A stretch of 64,000 nt of DNA from Thermoleophilia bacterium (GCA_025964555.1 JAOPYQ010000008.1:40953-104952), one strand, 5' to 3'; positions 50,289 to 58,365 are shown, numbered from the stretch's first letter. Numbers and translations: made by a program. Notes: generated by a model from the letters alone, not told the origin.

Positions 50289-51998
50289 TCAGCAGCTGAC
50301 GCGCTGCGTGATCGCCGTCGAGCCCTCGTTGTCGGAGGCGTCGTAGGCGAATGCGGTGATCGTGTGGGCTCCAGCGACGCACGGCACCTGGATCGTCCAG
50401 CCCTCGCCGGCGGACCAGTCGACGCCCTGCACGCGACCGTCGACCTGCACGGCCACGCGGTCGACGCCGCCATCGTCGCTCGCGGTGACTGCGATCGGCA
50501 GGGTCGCCGTCTTCGAGCGCGTGGTCTCACGCACGAGCTTCTGGGTCACCGTGCTGCGGTAGACGACGCCACCGCGGAAGCGGAACGTCTCCACCACGCG
50601 GGTGGTGCCGCGCGTGCGCGTGCGGTTGTAGGAGTGCGAGCCGAGGAAGTCGGAGGTGCCGACGCGCACGAACCCGGTGCGCTTGACGACCTTCCAGCGC
50701 GTCGTGACCTTGCTCGTCGCGCCTCGGGCGGGGGCACCGATCGCGATCGAGGCGACCGTCGGGGCGACGGTGTCGCTGGCGGCACGCGGCGCGCGCGACC
50801 CTGCCTGGACCGCCGCGGCGGCGTCGATGCGTCCTGCGCCGGTCGCGGTGTCGTAGCCTGGCGCGCCGACGTCCTTCGCGGTCGTGGTGAGCGCGTCGAC
50901 GACGGCGTGGCGGCCGAGGCCCTGCGAGACGAGCAGCGCGGCGGTGCCCGCGACGTAGGGCGATGCCATCGACGTGCCGTCCCACGATTCGTGGAGACCG
51001 CCCATGGTCGAGGACATGATCTGTGCGCCCGGCGCGACGAGGTCGAGCCCTGCACCCTGGTTGGAGAACGGTGCGCGTGCGTCGGCGGCATCGGTCGCGC
51101 CGACGGCGGTGCAGGACTCGTAGCGCGCGGGGTAGCCGATCGAGGTGGCGCTCTCGTTGCCGGACGCGCACGTGACGATCGCACCGCGTGACGCCGCGTA
51201 GTCGATCGCCGAGCGCAGCAGCTCGGACTGCTCGGGTCCGCCGAGCGAGAGGTTGATGACCTTCGCGCCCTTCTGTGCGGCGTAGACGATGCCGCTCGCG
51301 ACCTGCGAGTAGTTGCCAGCGCCCTTCGCATCGAGCACTCGCACCGCGAGGATGCGCGAGCCCGGGGCGATGCCTGCGATGCCGAAGCCGTCGTCCGCCG
51401 CGCCGGCAGCGATGCCGGCGACGTGCGTGCCGTGGCCCTGCACGTCCATGGGGTCGTCGTCGCCGTCGACGAAGTCGCGACCGAGGTCGACGTGACCCGC
51501 GAGGTCGGGATGGATGTAGTCGACGCCGGTGTCGACGACCGCGATCGTGACGCCGGTGCCGCGTGACAGCTCCCATGCTTCCTCGGCGCGCAGTGTGGCC
51601 AGTGCCCACTGCTGGCTCAGGAAGGTGTCGTTGGGGTGCCACTGCGCAGCGACTCCCGACGCGGCGGCATCGGCGAGGTCGTAGGCGTGGGCGACGTGGT
51701 CGACTTCGACATATGCCACGCCAGGGCGGGCGAGCAGGCGGGCACGGGTGGCGCGAAGCTGGCCAGGGGCGACGGGGACGATCACCGCGCGCAGCGGGCG
51801 GATGCTCGTGGACTTGGTGCCGTGCAGGCCGGCGCGGCCGAGCGTGTCGGTGCGGGACGCATCGGTCGCCTCGGGGGCGAATCCGACGATCAGTCGCGGC
51901 TGGGCGGCTGCGAGCACCATCGCAGGCACGCAGAGCGCGACGACGACGAGTGCCAGCAGGACACCTGCCGCCGTGTGGGCTCGGCGCAGGGTGGGCAT
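50289..51998 (-). CDS. Secreted subtilisin-like serine protease (S8 family)
   Basis: A 569-residue preproprotease. A signal peptide (AAGVLLALVVVALCVPAMVLA) is followed by an inhibitor-I9-like propeptide (RLIVGFAPEATDASRTDTLG to VAYVEVDHVAHAY). The S8 domain has the full triad: Asp156 in AVVDTGVDYIHPDL, His189 in GHGTHVAGIAAG, Ser342 in DGTSMASPYVAG, with oxyanion Asn280 in CASGN. The last ~180 residues form a separate beta-rich, basic region (KVTTRWKVVKRTGFVRVGTS ... PIAVTASDDGGVDRVAVQVD) resembling an Ig-like domain, perhaps for wall or substrate binding. No LPXTG or membrane anchor is present, so it is expected to be released. It lies next to the tRNA-Ala gene and has no clear operon partner. 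Confidence 0.94.
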   Translation of the reverse strand: MPTLRRAHTAAGVLLALVVVALCVPAMVLAAAQPRLIVGFAPEATDASRTDTLGRAGLHGTKSTSIRPLRAVIVPVAPGQLRATRARLLARPGVAYVEVDHVAHAYDLADAAASGVAAQWHPNDTFLSQQWALATLRAEEAWELSRGTGVTIAVVDTGVDYIHPDLAGHVDLGRDFVDGDDDPMDVQGHGTHVAGIAAGAADDGFGIAGIAPGSRILAVRVLDAKGAGNYSQVASGIVYAAQKGAKVINLSLGGPEQSELLRSAIDYAASRGAIVTCASGNESATSIGYPARYESCTAVGATDAADARAPFSNQGAGLDLVAPGAQIMSSTMGGLHESWDGTSMASPYVAGTAALLVSQGLGRHAVVDALTTTAKDVGAPGYDTATGAGRIDAAAAVQAGSRAPRAASDTVAPTVASIAIGAPARGATSKVTTRWKVVKRTGFVRVGTSDFLGSHSYNRTRTRGTTRVVETFRFRGGVVYRSTVTQKLVRETTRSKTATLPIAVTASDDGGVDRVAVQVDGRVQGVDWSAGEGWTIQVPCVAGAHTITAFAYDASDNEGSTAITQRVSC

Positions 51999-52206
51999 CG
52001 TGCGCCGTGCATCGGTTGCACGTTGTTAGGACTTGAGCAGTTTGTTCGACCTGCTCGGTCCACGCTTGCTACCGTGCAATCGCGCGCCGCTGCACGCGCC
52101 TGGGCCCAACGCACACCGCCCGTGTCACAGGCGTAGCTCCCAGCGCACCGCTGGTGACATCGGCGAATCCGCGCGCGTGCGACCCAGGCTCCCCCATGTA
52201 CGACGA

Positions 52207-52226
52207 AACCCCCGCGAGCGGGGGTT
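52207..52226 (-). terminator. Terminator of the tRNA-Ala gene
   Basis: A nine-base perfect inverted repeat (AACCCCCGC / GCGGGGGTT) lies nine bases after the tRNA 3' end in the minus direction. Only TT follows the arms before TCGTCG, so the T-tract is short. Confidence 0.7.
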
Positions 52227-52234
52227 CCGATGAG

Positions 52235-52307
52235 TGGAGCTAGACGGGATCGAACCGACGACCTCCTCGCTGCCAGCGAGGCGCTCTCCCAGCTGAGCTA
52301 TAGCCCC
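52235..52307 (-). tRNA. tRNA-Ala (anticodon GGC)
   Basis: A 73-base cloverleaf: acceptor GGGGCTA / TAGCTCC including the G3-U70 wobble pair that marks alanine tRNAs, a D arm GCTC/GAGC, an anticodon stem CCTCG/CGAGG with loop CTGGCAG (anticodon GGC at 52272-52274), a T arm with TTCGATC, and discriminator A73. The 3' CCA is not encoded, so it must be added by tRNA nucleotidyltransferase. It reads GCC codons, expected to be very frequent in this GC-rich genome. A promoter lies upstream and a terminator downstream, so it is a single-gene unit. Confidence 0.97.
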
Positions 52308-52320
52308 GGGAATCGAGGGA

Positions 52321-52350
52321 AGTGTAGCGCACGCGCCGAGCGCGTGCCAC
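52321..52350 (-). promoter_or_regulatory. Promoter of tRNA-Ala
   Basis: GTGGCA (-35, 52345-52350) and TACACT (-10, 52321-52326) are separated by 18 bases, with the tRNA beginning 14 bases after the -10. The spacer holds most of an eight-base inverted repeat (GCACGCGC / GCGCGTGC, 52329-52347), which could also serve as the terminator of rsfS upstream. Confidence 0.6.
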
Positions 52351-52386
52351 CGCTCCCGATCACGCGACCAGGACCGCGATGCGTCC

Positions 52387-52833
52387 TCAGGCCTGCGCGG
52401 CGCGCGTGGTGTCGGCAGCCTTGTCGCCAGCGCCGTTGGACGAACCGTTGCTGGCCGGCGCTTCGGCGGCACTGCCGTCGTCGACGATCGTCTCCTGCGG
52501 GACCTGGCCCCACAGCGACTCGAGGCGGTAGAACTCGCGTGCGTCTGGCGTGAACACGTGCAGCACCACGTCGACGTAGTCGAGCAGCAGCCAGTTGCCG
52601 TCCACGTCGGACTCGCGGCGGCGGGGCTTGTGGTACCCGAGTTCGCGCATGCGATCGATCACGTGATCGGAGATCGCCTTCGTCTGTCGGGAGTTGGATC
52701 CGGTGCAGACGACGAAGAAGTCGGTGTAGCTCACGATCTCGCGCAGGTCGACGAGGCGCACGTCCGTAGCGAGCTTCTCGATGGCTGTCTTCGCGAGGTT
52801 CCGCGCCAGCGCGGCGGTGTCCGAGGTCTGCAT
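52387..52833 (-). CDS. rsfS: Ribosomal silencing factor RsfS (Iojap/YbeB family)
   Basis: Binds ribosomal protein L14 and blocks subunit joining, lowering translation in starvation. The family core is complete: ALARNLAKTAIEKLATDVRL, VSYTDFFVVCTGSNSRQTKA, HKPRRRESDVDGNWLLLDYVD and VVLHVFTPDAREFYRLESLW. After residue ~118 there is a non-conserved Ala/Ser/Gly/Thr tail, so 148 residues is longer than the usual ~110-120. ATG 52833 is preceded by TATGAT, eight bases away, which suggests its own near-leaderless promoter. In many bacteria rsfS directly follows nadD; here a catalase gene and a small unknown gene on the other strand separate them by 2 kb. Confidence 0.95.
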   Translation of the reverse strand: MQTSDTAALARNLAKTAIEKLATDVRLVDLREIVSYTDFFVVCTGSNSRQTKAISDHVIDRMRELGYHKPRRRESDVDGNWLLLDYVDVVLHVFTPDAREFYRLESLWGQVPQETIVDDGSAAEAPASNGSSNGAGDKAADTTRAAQA

Positions 52834-52841
52834 ATGCCCCC

Positions 52842-52847
52842 ATCATA
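52842..52847 (-). promoter_or_regulatory. Candidate -10 box (TATGAT) of rsfS
   Basis: TATGAT is a near-consensus -10 and ends eight bases before the rsfS ATG. No -35 is obvious. Confidence 0.5.
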
Positions 52848-52992
52848 CGGGTGGATGCGGCCGGAAGCGTCAGGACGATCCGACGGTACGAGCAGGTTCT
52901 TCCCGGCACGACACAGCCGCGAACCTGGTTTTGGCGAAACGTGCGAACAATCGCTAGCTCACCGAGCTTTCTAGGGATTCGGGATGTAGACC

Positions 52993-53019
52993 CGTTTCCT
53001 CGATCGGCTGCCGGAAACG
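52993..53019 (+). promoter_or_regulatory. Inverted repeat upstream of the manganese catalase gene
   Basis: CGTTTCC and GGAAACG pair perfectly across a 13-base loop, ending 55 bases before the catalase ATG. It is a candidate operator or leader hairpin for oxidative-stress control; the regulator is unknown and the arms are short. Confidence 0.35.
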
Positions 53020-53074
53020 AGCCGGGACATCCTGCACTGCGCCACACATGGCGCCGCACCCTTCCGGAGGCACC

Positions 53075-54418
53075 ATGATCCTGCGCATCGACCGATGGCT
53101 CACCGAGCTCCCCCCGCCCAGCGACCCGGATCCGGAAGGCGCCAGCATCGTCCAGGAGCTGATGGGCGGCAAGTTCGGCGAGATGTCGACCTTCCTCAAC
53201 TACACCTTCCAGTCGTTCAATTTCCGCGACCGGCAGAAGGCACGTCCGTTCTTCGACCTCATCTCGAACATCGCTGCCGAGGAGTTCGGCCACATCGAGC
53301 TGGTCGCGGCCGCCATCAACTCGATGCTCACCGACGATGCGAGCGTGAGCGACAAGGTCGACCCGGCGAACTCACCACTGCTGGCGCTTGCCGGCATGGC
53401 CATGAATCCGCACCACTTCGTCAACGGTGGACGCGGTGCACTCCCCCAGGATTCGCGCGGCCTGCCTTGGACGGGTGATAACGTGGTGTCGACGGGCGAC
53501 CTGCTCTTCGACCTGACCCACAACTACTTCCTCGAGACCGGGGCCAGGTCCGGCAAGCTGCGCGTGTACGAGGCCGTCGATCACCCAGCTGCGCGCGCGC
53601 TGACCGGATACCTGCTCACGCGCGGCGGCGTGCATCAGGTGGCATATGCACGGGCGGTCGAGAACCTCACCGGCACCGACCTGACGAAGCTGTTCCCCGG
53701 ACCGCGCGTCCCGATGATGCAGATCAAGGAATGCCGGCCGTACATCGACAACGGCGACTACCGACGCCTGTACCGCTTCTCGCCGGACGACTACCGTGAG
53801 CTGTCGGCGGTCTTCAACGGCACCCACCCCGAGACCGGCGAGCAGCTCGAGGTGGTCGACGAGGATCCGACCGTGCGACCGCTGCCGGTGGACCTCCCGT
53901 CGCAGAACGACGTCTTCGCGCCGGGCTACTCGACCGAGGAGATCCGGGAGATAGCGGACCAGCTCCGCAAGAAGGCCGGCCTGCCCGACGAGCCGATCGG
54001 CGACGTCACGCCCGTCCCGCGTCGCAAGGGCCCGAAGCGATCACGCTCGACCGTGTCGACTGCCACCAGCCGCTCGGCCGGAAGCCGGAAGACGTCGACC
54101 GCACGAGGCGACAGCATGCCGACCGCCGCAGCACTGCGTCCGGGCCGCGAGGCGACGCGACGCGCCTCGGAACAGTCCGACCAGCCGGCACCTGCTCCGA
54201 CGTCGTCGGAGACCCCGACCAAGGCCGAGGCACGATCACGCGCTGGAGCATCGAAGCCACAGGCATCGGCAACGACGCGAAAGGCGAAGTCGACACCGAA
54301 GACCGCGGCGAAGTCGACACCGAAGACCGCGGCGAAGTCGTCCTCGCAGACCACGAAGAAGACGGCCTCGAAGGGCACGTCGAGGACCAGCTCCACATCG
54401 AAGTCCTCACGCAAGTAG
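53075..54418 (+). CDS. Manganese catalase with Lys/Ser/Thr-rich C-terminal tail
   Basis: Non-haem dimanganese catalase that destroys hydrogen peroxide. The first ~290 residues are the family core: ELMGGKFGEMSTFLNYTFQS, a ligand Glu-x2-His (AAEEFGHIELVAAAIN), MNPHHFVNGG, and the second ligand set (HNYFLETGARSGKLRVYE and LLTRGGVHQVAYARAVENL). The remaining ~120 residues are a basic, Ser/Thr/Lys/Ala low-complexity tail that includes a repeated AKSTPKTA unit and ends TSRTSSTSKSSRK, like histone H1 or the tails of actinobacterial DNA-binding proteins. Typical manganese catalases are ~270-300 residues; this has 447. The start was set at ATG 53075 because GGAGG lies five bases upstream. Confidence 0.92.
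   Translation: MILRIDRWLTELPPPSDPDPEGASIVQELMGGKFGEMSTFLNYTFQSFNFRDRQKARPFFDLISNIAAEEFGHIELVAAAINSMLTDDASVSDKVDPANSPLLALAGMAMNPHHFVNGGRGALPQDSRGLPWTGDNVVSTGDLLFDLTHNYFLETGARSGKLRVYEAVDHPAARALTGYLLTRGGVHQVAYARAVENLTGTDLTKLFPGPRVPMMQIKECRPYIDNGDYRRLYRFSPDDYRELSAVFNGTHPETGEQLEVVDEDPTVRPLPVDLPSQNDVFAPGYSTEEIREIADQLRKKAGLPDEPIGDVTPVPRRKGPKRSRSTVSTATSRSAGSRKTSTARGDSMPTAAALRPGREATRRASEQSDQPAPAPTSSETPTKAEARSRAGASKPQASATTRKAKSTPKTAAKSTPKTAAKSSSQTTKKTASKGTSRTSSTSKSSRK
54284..54340 (+). repeat. Tandem 24-base repeat in the catalase tail
   Basis: Two identical copies of a 24-base unit (54284-54307 and 54308-54331) and the first nine bases of a third encode the repeated AKSTPKTA peptide. Exact identity suggests recent slippage duplication. 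Confidence 0.9.
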
Positions 54419-54556
54419 CGGCTTCGCACCGATCACGGCCGCATCCGGCTGCGGGCGGGGCGCTGCGAGGCCGCGCGGCGGCGCGGGGTGCACCTCCACT
54501 GCGGCGGCGAAGATAGGATCGTTCGACCGTCGTTGCAATCCGGTCGGAGTACACCC

Positions 54557-54910
54557 ATGCGCATTTCCCCTACCCTCGCCTCGGTCCAGTCGGACCTCCA
54601 CGCCGCCGAAGCGCAGGCCGTCGACGCGAGCTACCTCCACGGCGCGGGTCCGGTCGCCGAAGCGCTGCGATCGTCGTCTGACCACGTGCAGGCAGCAGTC
54701 GATGCGCTCGGCACGCTCTGCCCCGCTGAACCGACCGCCTGCGCCGCGCTGCAGTCGATCGAGGGACTGCGCAGCCGCCTCGACAGCGCCCTCCAGATCG
54801 CGAAGACGCTCGATCCCGAGAACGGTCAATTGCCGGTCGGGACCGTCGATCCGGTGTACGACGTCCTCCAGGATGCCACCCGCATCCTCTTCGCCTCGCG
54901 CTGGGGATGA
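54557..54910 (+). CDS. Small unknown protein
   Basis: A 117-residue protein that I do not recognise: MRISPTLASVQSDLHAAEAQ through AVEALRSS-like helical, alanine-rich sequence to DPVYDVLQDATRILFASRWG. It appears mostly alpha-helical, with two cysteines (LCPAEPTACAAL) and no signal peptide or membrane helix. ATG 54557 was chosen because GGAGT lies seven bases upstream; an upstream in-frame start at 54488 lacks such a site. It follows the manganese catalase at a distance of 138 bases on the same strand and ends just before a strong bidirectional terminator shared with nadD. Confidence 0.65.
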   Translation: MRISPTLASVQSDLHAAEAQAVDASYLHGAGPVAEALRSSSDHVQAAVDALGTLCPAEPTACAALQSIEGLRSRLDSALQIAKTLDPENGQLPVGTVDPVYDVLQDATRILFASRWG

Positions 54911-54917
54911 CAGCACG

Positions 54918-54939
54918 AGAGGTTGTGGCCACAACCTCT
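54918..54939. terminator. Perfect 22-base palindrome, bidirectional terminator overlapping the nadD stop
   Basis: AGAGGTTGTGG (54918-54928) and CCACAACCTCT (54929-54939) are exact complements with no spacer. It lies between convergent 3' ends and its right edge covers part of the nadD TAG. A protein-binding palindrome is the alternative reading. Confidence 0.75.
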
Positions 54940-55657
54940 AGGACCGCACGCTCGACGCGACGTCGCCCGGTCCGTACAGGCGCAGCACGTCGTCGACGAT
55001 CGCGCCCGGTACCAGCGCTGCCACCGCAGCACGATCTCCGCCACCAGCGACTGCGCGCACCAGCGTGGACGAGATCGGCACGGCGGACATGTCGACGATC
55101 GTCGGCGCGATCCCCCACGCCTCGCGCAGGTCCGCGAGTGCCGCATCGAGGTCCGCGTCGTCGAGCTGGTCGGGGCGACGCACGATCGCGACCTCCGCGA
55201 GCTCGGTGATCCGGTCGAAGCGATGCCACGTCGGCAGCGTCACTGCCTGGTCTGCGCCCACGACGAGCGTCGTGACGACCTCCAGGTCGTCGTAGCCGAG
55301 CAGGGACGGGAGGTCGCGCAGCTCCTCCAGCGTGTCGACCATGTAGCCCGTCTCGCCGTGCTCCGCGCGATCGACCTCGGTGTCGGACACGACCACGTGG
55401 TCGAGGTCGGCGAATGCGCGCACGGCCATCGTCAGTCGCGCGCGAGCCGATACCTTCGATGCTTCGCGATGGGGCGGCACGCCGCTCGGCACGACGACGA
55501 CTCGATCGAGCCCGCACGCGTCGTGGACCGCGTCGACGATCGCGACGTGTCCCAGGTGCGGCGGGTCCATCATGCTGCCGAACACGCCGAGGCGATACGT
55601 GCCGCGGCGCCGTGGCAGGTCGGCTGGCGCCGAGGCGGTGTCGGGCTCGTCGCTCAG
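54938..55657 (-). CDS. nadD: Nicotinate-mononucleotide adenylyltransferase
   Basis: Adenylates nicotinate mononucleotide in NAD synthesis. Recognised by YRLGVFGSMMDPPHLGHVAI (the HxGH nucleotide-binding motif), VVVVPSGVPPHREASKV, LVVGADQAVTLPTWH, ELAEVAIVRRP and SAVPISSTLVRA (the ISSTxxR motif). The usual GGTFDP is GSMMDP here. The start is uncertain: between the proA stop and the Rossmann core there is no in-frame ATG or TTG, and the only GTG (55585) falls in the first beta strand. The best fit is CTG at 55657, which overlaps the proA TGA as CTGA and would be translationally coupled; the open frame further upstream is antisense-free but runs through proA. With CTG the length is 239. Confidence 0.9.
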   Translation of the reverse strand: MSDEPDTASAPADLPRRRGTYRLGVFGSMMDPPHLGHVAIVDAVHDACGLDRVVVVPSGVPPHREASKVSARARLTMAVRAFADLDHVVVSDTEVDRAEHGETGYMVDTLEELRDLPSLLGYDDLEVVTTLVVGADQAVTLPTWHRFDRITELAEVAIVRRPDQLDDADLDAALADLREAWGIAPTIVDMSAVPISSTLVRAVAGGGDRAAVAALVPGAIVDDVLRLYGPGDVASSVRS

Positions 55658-56862
55658 CGCACGTGCCCGTCGCCGTGCACGACGTACTTCGTGGTCGTCA
55701 GCTCGGTGAGGCCGATCGGTCCACGCGCGTGGAGCTTGTTCGTGGAGATCCCGACCTCGGCTCCCAGCCCGAACACGCCGCCGTCGGTGAAGCGCGTCGA
55801 GGCATTGACGTAGACGGCCGCGGCGTCGACGCCCGCGATGAACTTCTCGGCGTTGGTCTCGTCGTCGGTGACGATCGCCTCGGAGTGCTTGGTGCCGTGG
55901 CGGTTGATGTGCTCGATCGCTTCGTCGACGTCCTTGACGGTGCCGACCGCGATGACCATGTCGAGGAACTCGGTGTCGAACGCCTCCTCGTCGGTCCGCA
56001 CTGTGACGCCGGCGTTCTCGAGGTGCGCGACCAGGTACGGGAGCAGGTCGTGCGCGCGGTTCTCGTGCACGAGCAGGGTCTCGGCGGAGTTGCAGACGCC
56101 CGGGCGCTGCGTCTTGGCGTTGAGGATGATGTCGCGCGCCATGTCGCGCTCGGCCGACTCGTCGATGAACACGTGGCAGTTGCCACCCGCCGCCGCGAGG
56201 ATCGGCACGCGTGCATGCTCGTACAGGAACTTCTTGAGGCCCTCGCCGCCGCGCGGGATCACCAGGTCGACGCTGCCCTCGGTCGCGATCAGCTCGCGGA
56301 ACGCGTCGCGATCCTCGGGCGGGAAATTCCAGACCGCGCGCTGGTCGAGCCCGTGCTCCTCCATCGCCCGACCGAGGTACTCGTGGATGTGCCGGTTCGT
56401 CAGCAGCGCCTGGCGCGACCCCCGCAGCACGATCCCGTTGCCCGTCTTGATGGCGATCGCCGCGGCATCGGCGGTGACGTTGGGCCGCGCCTCGTACACC
56501 ACGCACACGAGCCCGAACGGCACACGCACCTGCTTGAGCCGCAGCCCGTTCTCGAGCGTGCGTTCGGACACGATCTCGCCGACCGGGTCGTCGAGGCCAG
56601 CGACCGCCTCGACCGCGGCGGCCATGTCCTCCACACGTTCCTCGGTCAGCGTCAGCCGGTCGAGCAGCGCCTCGGACACGCCGTCCTCGCGCGTGCGATC
56701 GACGTCCTCGTGGTTGAACGACAGCAGCTCGGCCGCATCGCGACGCAGTGTCGCGGCGAATGTCCGCAGCACGGCATCGCGGGTCTCGCGCGATGCGGTG
56801 GCCAGGGACCGTGCAGCGTCGCGGACGACGTCGACGTGGGCGAGATCGGAGATCGTGGACAT
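55654..56862 (-). CDS. proA: Gamma-glutamyl phosphate reductase
   Basis: Second enzyme of proline synthesis, reducing glutamyl phosphate to glutamate semialdehyde with NADPH. The 402-residue aldehyde dehydrogenase-fold protein shows RVPFGLVCVVYEARPNVTAD, AIKTGNGIVLRGSRQAL, VDLVIPRGGEGLKKF, GNCHVFIDESAE, the catalytic Cys in RPGVCNSAETLLVHE (about residue 255), and RFTDGGVFGLGAEVGISTNK near the C-terminus. ATG 56862 was chosen; TACGCT ends six bases upstream, so despite its place downstream of obgE it may have its own leaderless promoter. Its stop overlaps the proposed nadD start. Its partner proB is 13 kb away. Confidence 0.97.
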   Translation of the reverse strand: MSTISDLAHVDVVRDAARSLATASRETRDAVLRTFAATLRRDAAELLSFNHEDVDRTREDGVSEALLDRLTLTEERVEDMAAAVEAVAGLDDPVGEIVSERTLENGLRLKQVRVPFGLVCVVYEARPNVTADAAAIAIKTGNGIVLRGSRQALLTNRHIHEYLGRAMEEHGLDQRAVWNFPPEDRDAFRELIATEGSVDLVIPRGGEGLKKFLYEHARVPILAAAGGNCHVFIDESAERDMARDIILNAKTQRPGVCNSAETLLVHENRAHDLLPYLVAHLENAGVTVRTDEEAFDTEFLDMVIAVGTVKDVDEAIEHINRHGTKHSEAIVTDDETNAEKFIAGVDAAAVYVNASTRFTDGGVFGLGAEVGISTNKLHARGPIGLTELTTTKYVVHGDGHVR

Positions 56863-56868
56863 GCCCCC

Positions 56869-56874
56869 AGCGTA
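56869..56874 (-). promoter_or_regulatory. Candidate -10 box (TACGCT) of proA
   Basis: TACGCT ends six bases before the proA ATG, in the 69-base gap after obgE. The GGGGGC between them could also act as a weak Shine-Dalgarno site. Confidence 0.4.
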
Positions 56875-56931
56875 CCGCGCCGGGCGATCCTCGAACCTGC
56901 GACCGCCCACGAGCTCAGTTCGCCGCGCCCA

Positions 56932-58329
56932 TCAGTCGCGCTCGGCCCAGTCCTCGTGGTCGGCTTCCTCGGCGAGCTCCTCGGCGCTCGCGCCGGAGTC
57001 GGCACCCCACCACAGCTCCAGGGGAATGCCGAACGCCTCGACCGTCGTGCCGTTGCGTGCGCCAGCTGCCTTGAGCGCGCGCAGCGCACCCGTCTCCTCG
57101 AGGAAGTCCGAGAGCCGTTCGCGAGCCTGGACGTCCTCCTCGGCGCGCTCGGCGAGCGCGCGCATCGATGGGTCGCCGACGATCCTGAACGTCTCGCGTT
57201 CGCGGAAGATGCGCCAGCGCCGCCGACGCGGCCTCGGTCGGTAGACGCGGAACTCCTCGAGCTCGACGTCGGAGCGTCGCGGTTCGGTCGTGACGTGCTC
57301 GCCGTACTCGTCGGTCGCCTTGAACAGGTCCGTCAGGAACGCCGAGATGCCCTGGCTGGTGATCGCGGAGACCTCGTGCACCGCGACGAGCGGACCACGT
57401 TCCCCGGCGAGCTCCTCCATGGTGCGGATGAGCACCGCTCGCGCCGCAGCGGCGGTCTCGTCGTCGACGAGGTCACGCTTGCTGAGCACGACGATCTGCG
57501 GCAGCTGCGCGATGCGCGGGTCGAAGCGCCAGAGCTCGGTCTGGATCACGCGCGCGGCGTCGCCGACCTTCGCGGGATCCTCGAGCGCGTGCTCGAGGCT
57601 GATGAGGTGCACCATGATCCGCGCGCGCTCGAAGTGCGACAGGAACTCGTGCCCCATCCCGATGCCCTCGCTCGCACCCTCGAGCAGGCCCGGCACGTCC
57701 ACGACGACGACCTGCGACCCATCGGGGCGTTCGATCGTGCCGAGCACCGGCGCAAGGGTCGTGAAGGGGTAGTCGCCGACCTTCGGCTTGGCGTTGCTGA
57801 TGCGGCGCAGCAGCGAACTCTTGCCGGCGTTCGGCCAGCCCGCGAGCGCGGCGTCGGCCATGAGCTTGAGGCGCATCTCGGCGCGGAACTCGTCGCCGGG
57901 CAGGCCGATCTCGGCGAAGGTCGGCGCGCGTCGCACGCTGCTCGTGAAGTGGGTGTTGCCCCAGCCGCCCTTGCCGCCCTTGGCGACCACGGCTTCCTGG
58001 CCGGGATACACGAGGTCGCACAGCTTGCGACCATCCTCGCCGAACGCCTGCGTGCCGGCGGGCACGGGGATCACGCGGTCGAGGCCACGCTTGCCGTGCT
58101 GCTTCTTGCGGGTGCCGGAGCCGCCGTCCTCGGCTGCGTAGACGAGCCGGCGGCGCAGGTGCGCGAGGTCGCGTCGCGACGGGTCGACGCGCAGGATGAT
58201 CGACCCGCCGTCGCCACCATCCCCGCCATCCACGCCGCCCCGGGGGACGTGTGCTTCGCGTCGCATGGACGCGGATCCGTCACCGCCGCGACCGGCGCGC
58301 AGGACGATGGTGACTTTGTCGAAGAACAC
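56932..58329 (-). CDS. obgE: GTPase ObgE (CgtA)
   Basis: Essential GTPase in large-subunit assembly and stress signalling. The layout is complete: glycine-rich Obg domain (FFDKVTIVLRAGRGGDGSAS, VDGGDGGDGGSIILRVDPS, GGKGGWGNTHF), a G domain with G1 GWPNAGKSS near residue 163, DYPFTTLAPVLG, G3 DVPG near 213 and G4 LSKRD, and a C-terminal OCT domain (RIVGDPSMRALAERAEEDVQ, LELWWGADS) as in actinobacterial Obg. Length of 465 is within range. The start is GTG 58329. It follows rpmA by 36 bases in the conserved rplU-rpmA-obgE order and is probably transcribed from the promoter ahead of rplU. Confidence 0.98.
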   Translation of the reverse strand: MFFDKVTIVLRAGRGGDGSASMRREAHVPRGGVDGGDGGDGGSIILRVDPSRRDLAHLRRRLVYAAEDGGSGTRKKQHGKRGLDRVIPVPAGTQAFGEDGRKLCDLVYPGQEAVVAKGGKGGWGNTHFTSSVRRAPTFAEIGLPGDEFRAEMRLKLMADAALAGWPNAGKSSLLRRISNAKPKVGDYPFTTLAPVLGTIERPDGSQVVVVDVPGLLEGASEGIGMGHEFLSHFERARIMVHLISLEHALEDPAKVGDAARVIQTELWRFDPRIAQLPQIVVLSKRDLVDDETAAAARAVLIRTMEELAGERGPLVAVHEVSAITSQGISAFLTDLFKATDEYGEHVTTEPRRSDVELEEFRVYRPRPRRRRWRIFRERETFRIVGDPSMRALAERAEEDVQARERLSDFLEETGALRALKAAGARNGTTVEAFGIPLELWWGADSGASAEELAEEADHEDWAERD

Positions 58330-58365
58330 GGAAGGTCAGCTGCCTTCCCAGGCGATGCCCGGGTG

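Noticed and set aside
55658..56506. Extension of nadD into an open frame within proA
   Set aside because: The translation there is low-complexity Arg-rich shadow sequence, and proA in another frame is complete and well conserved.
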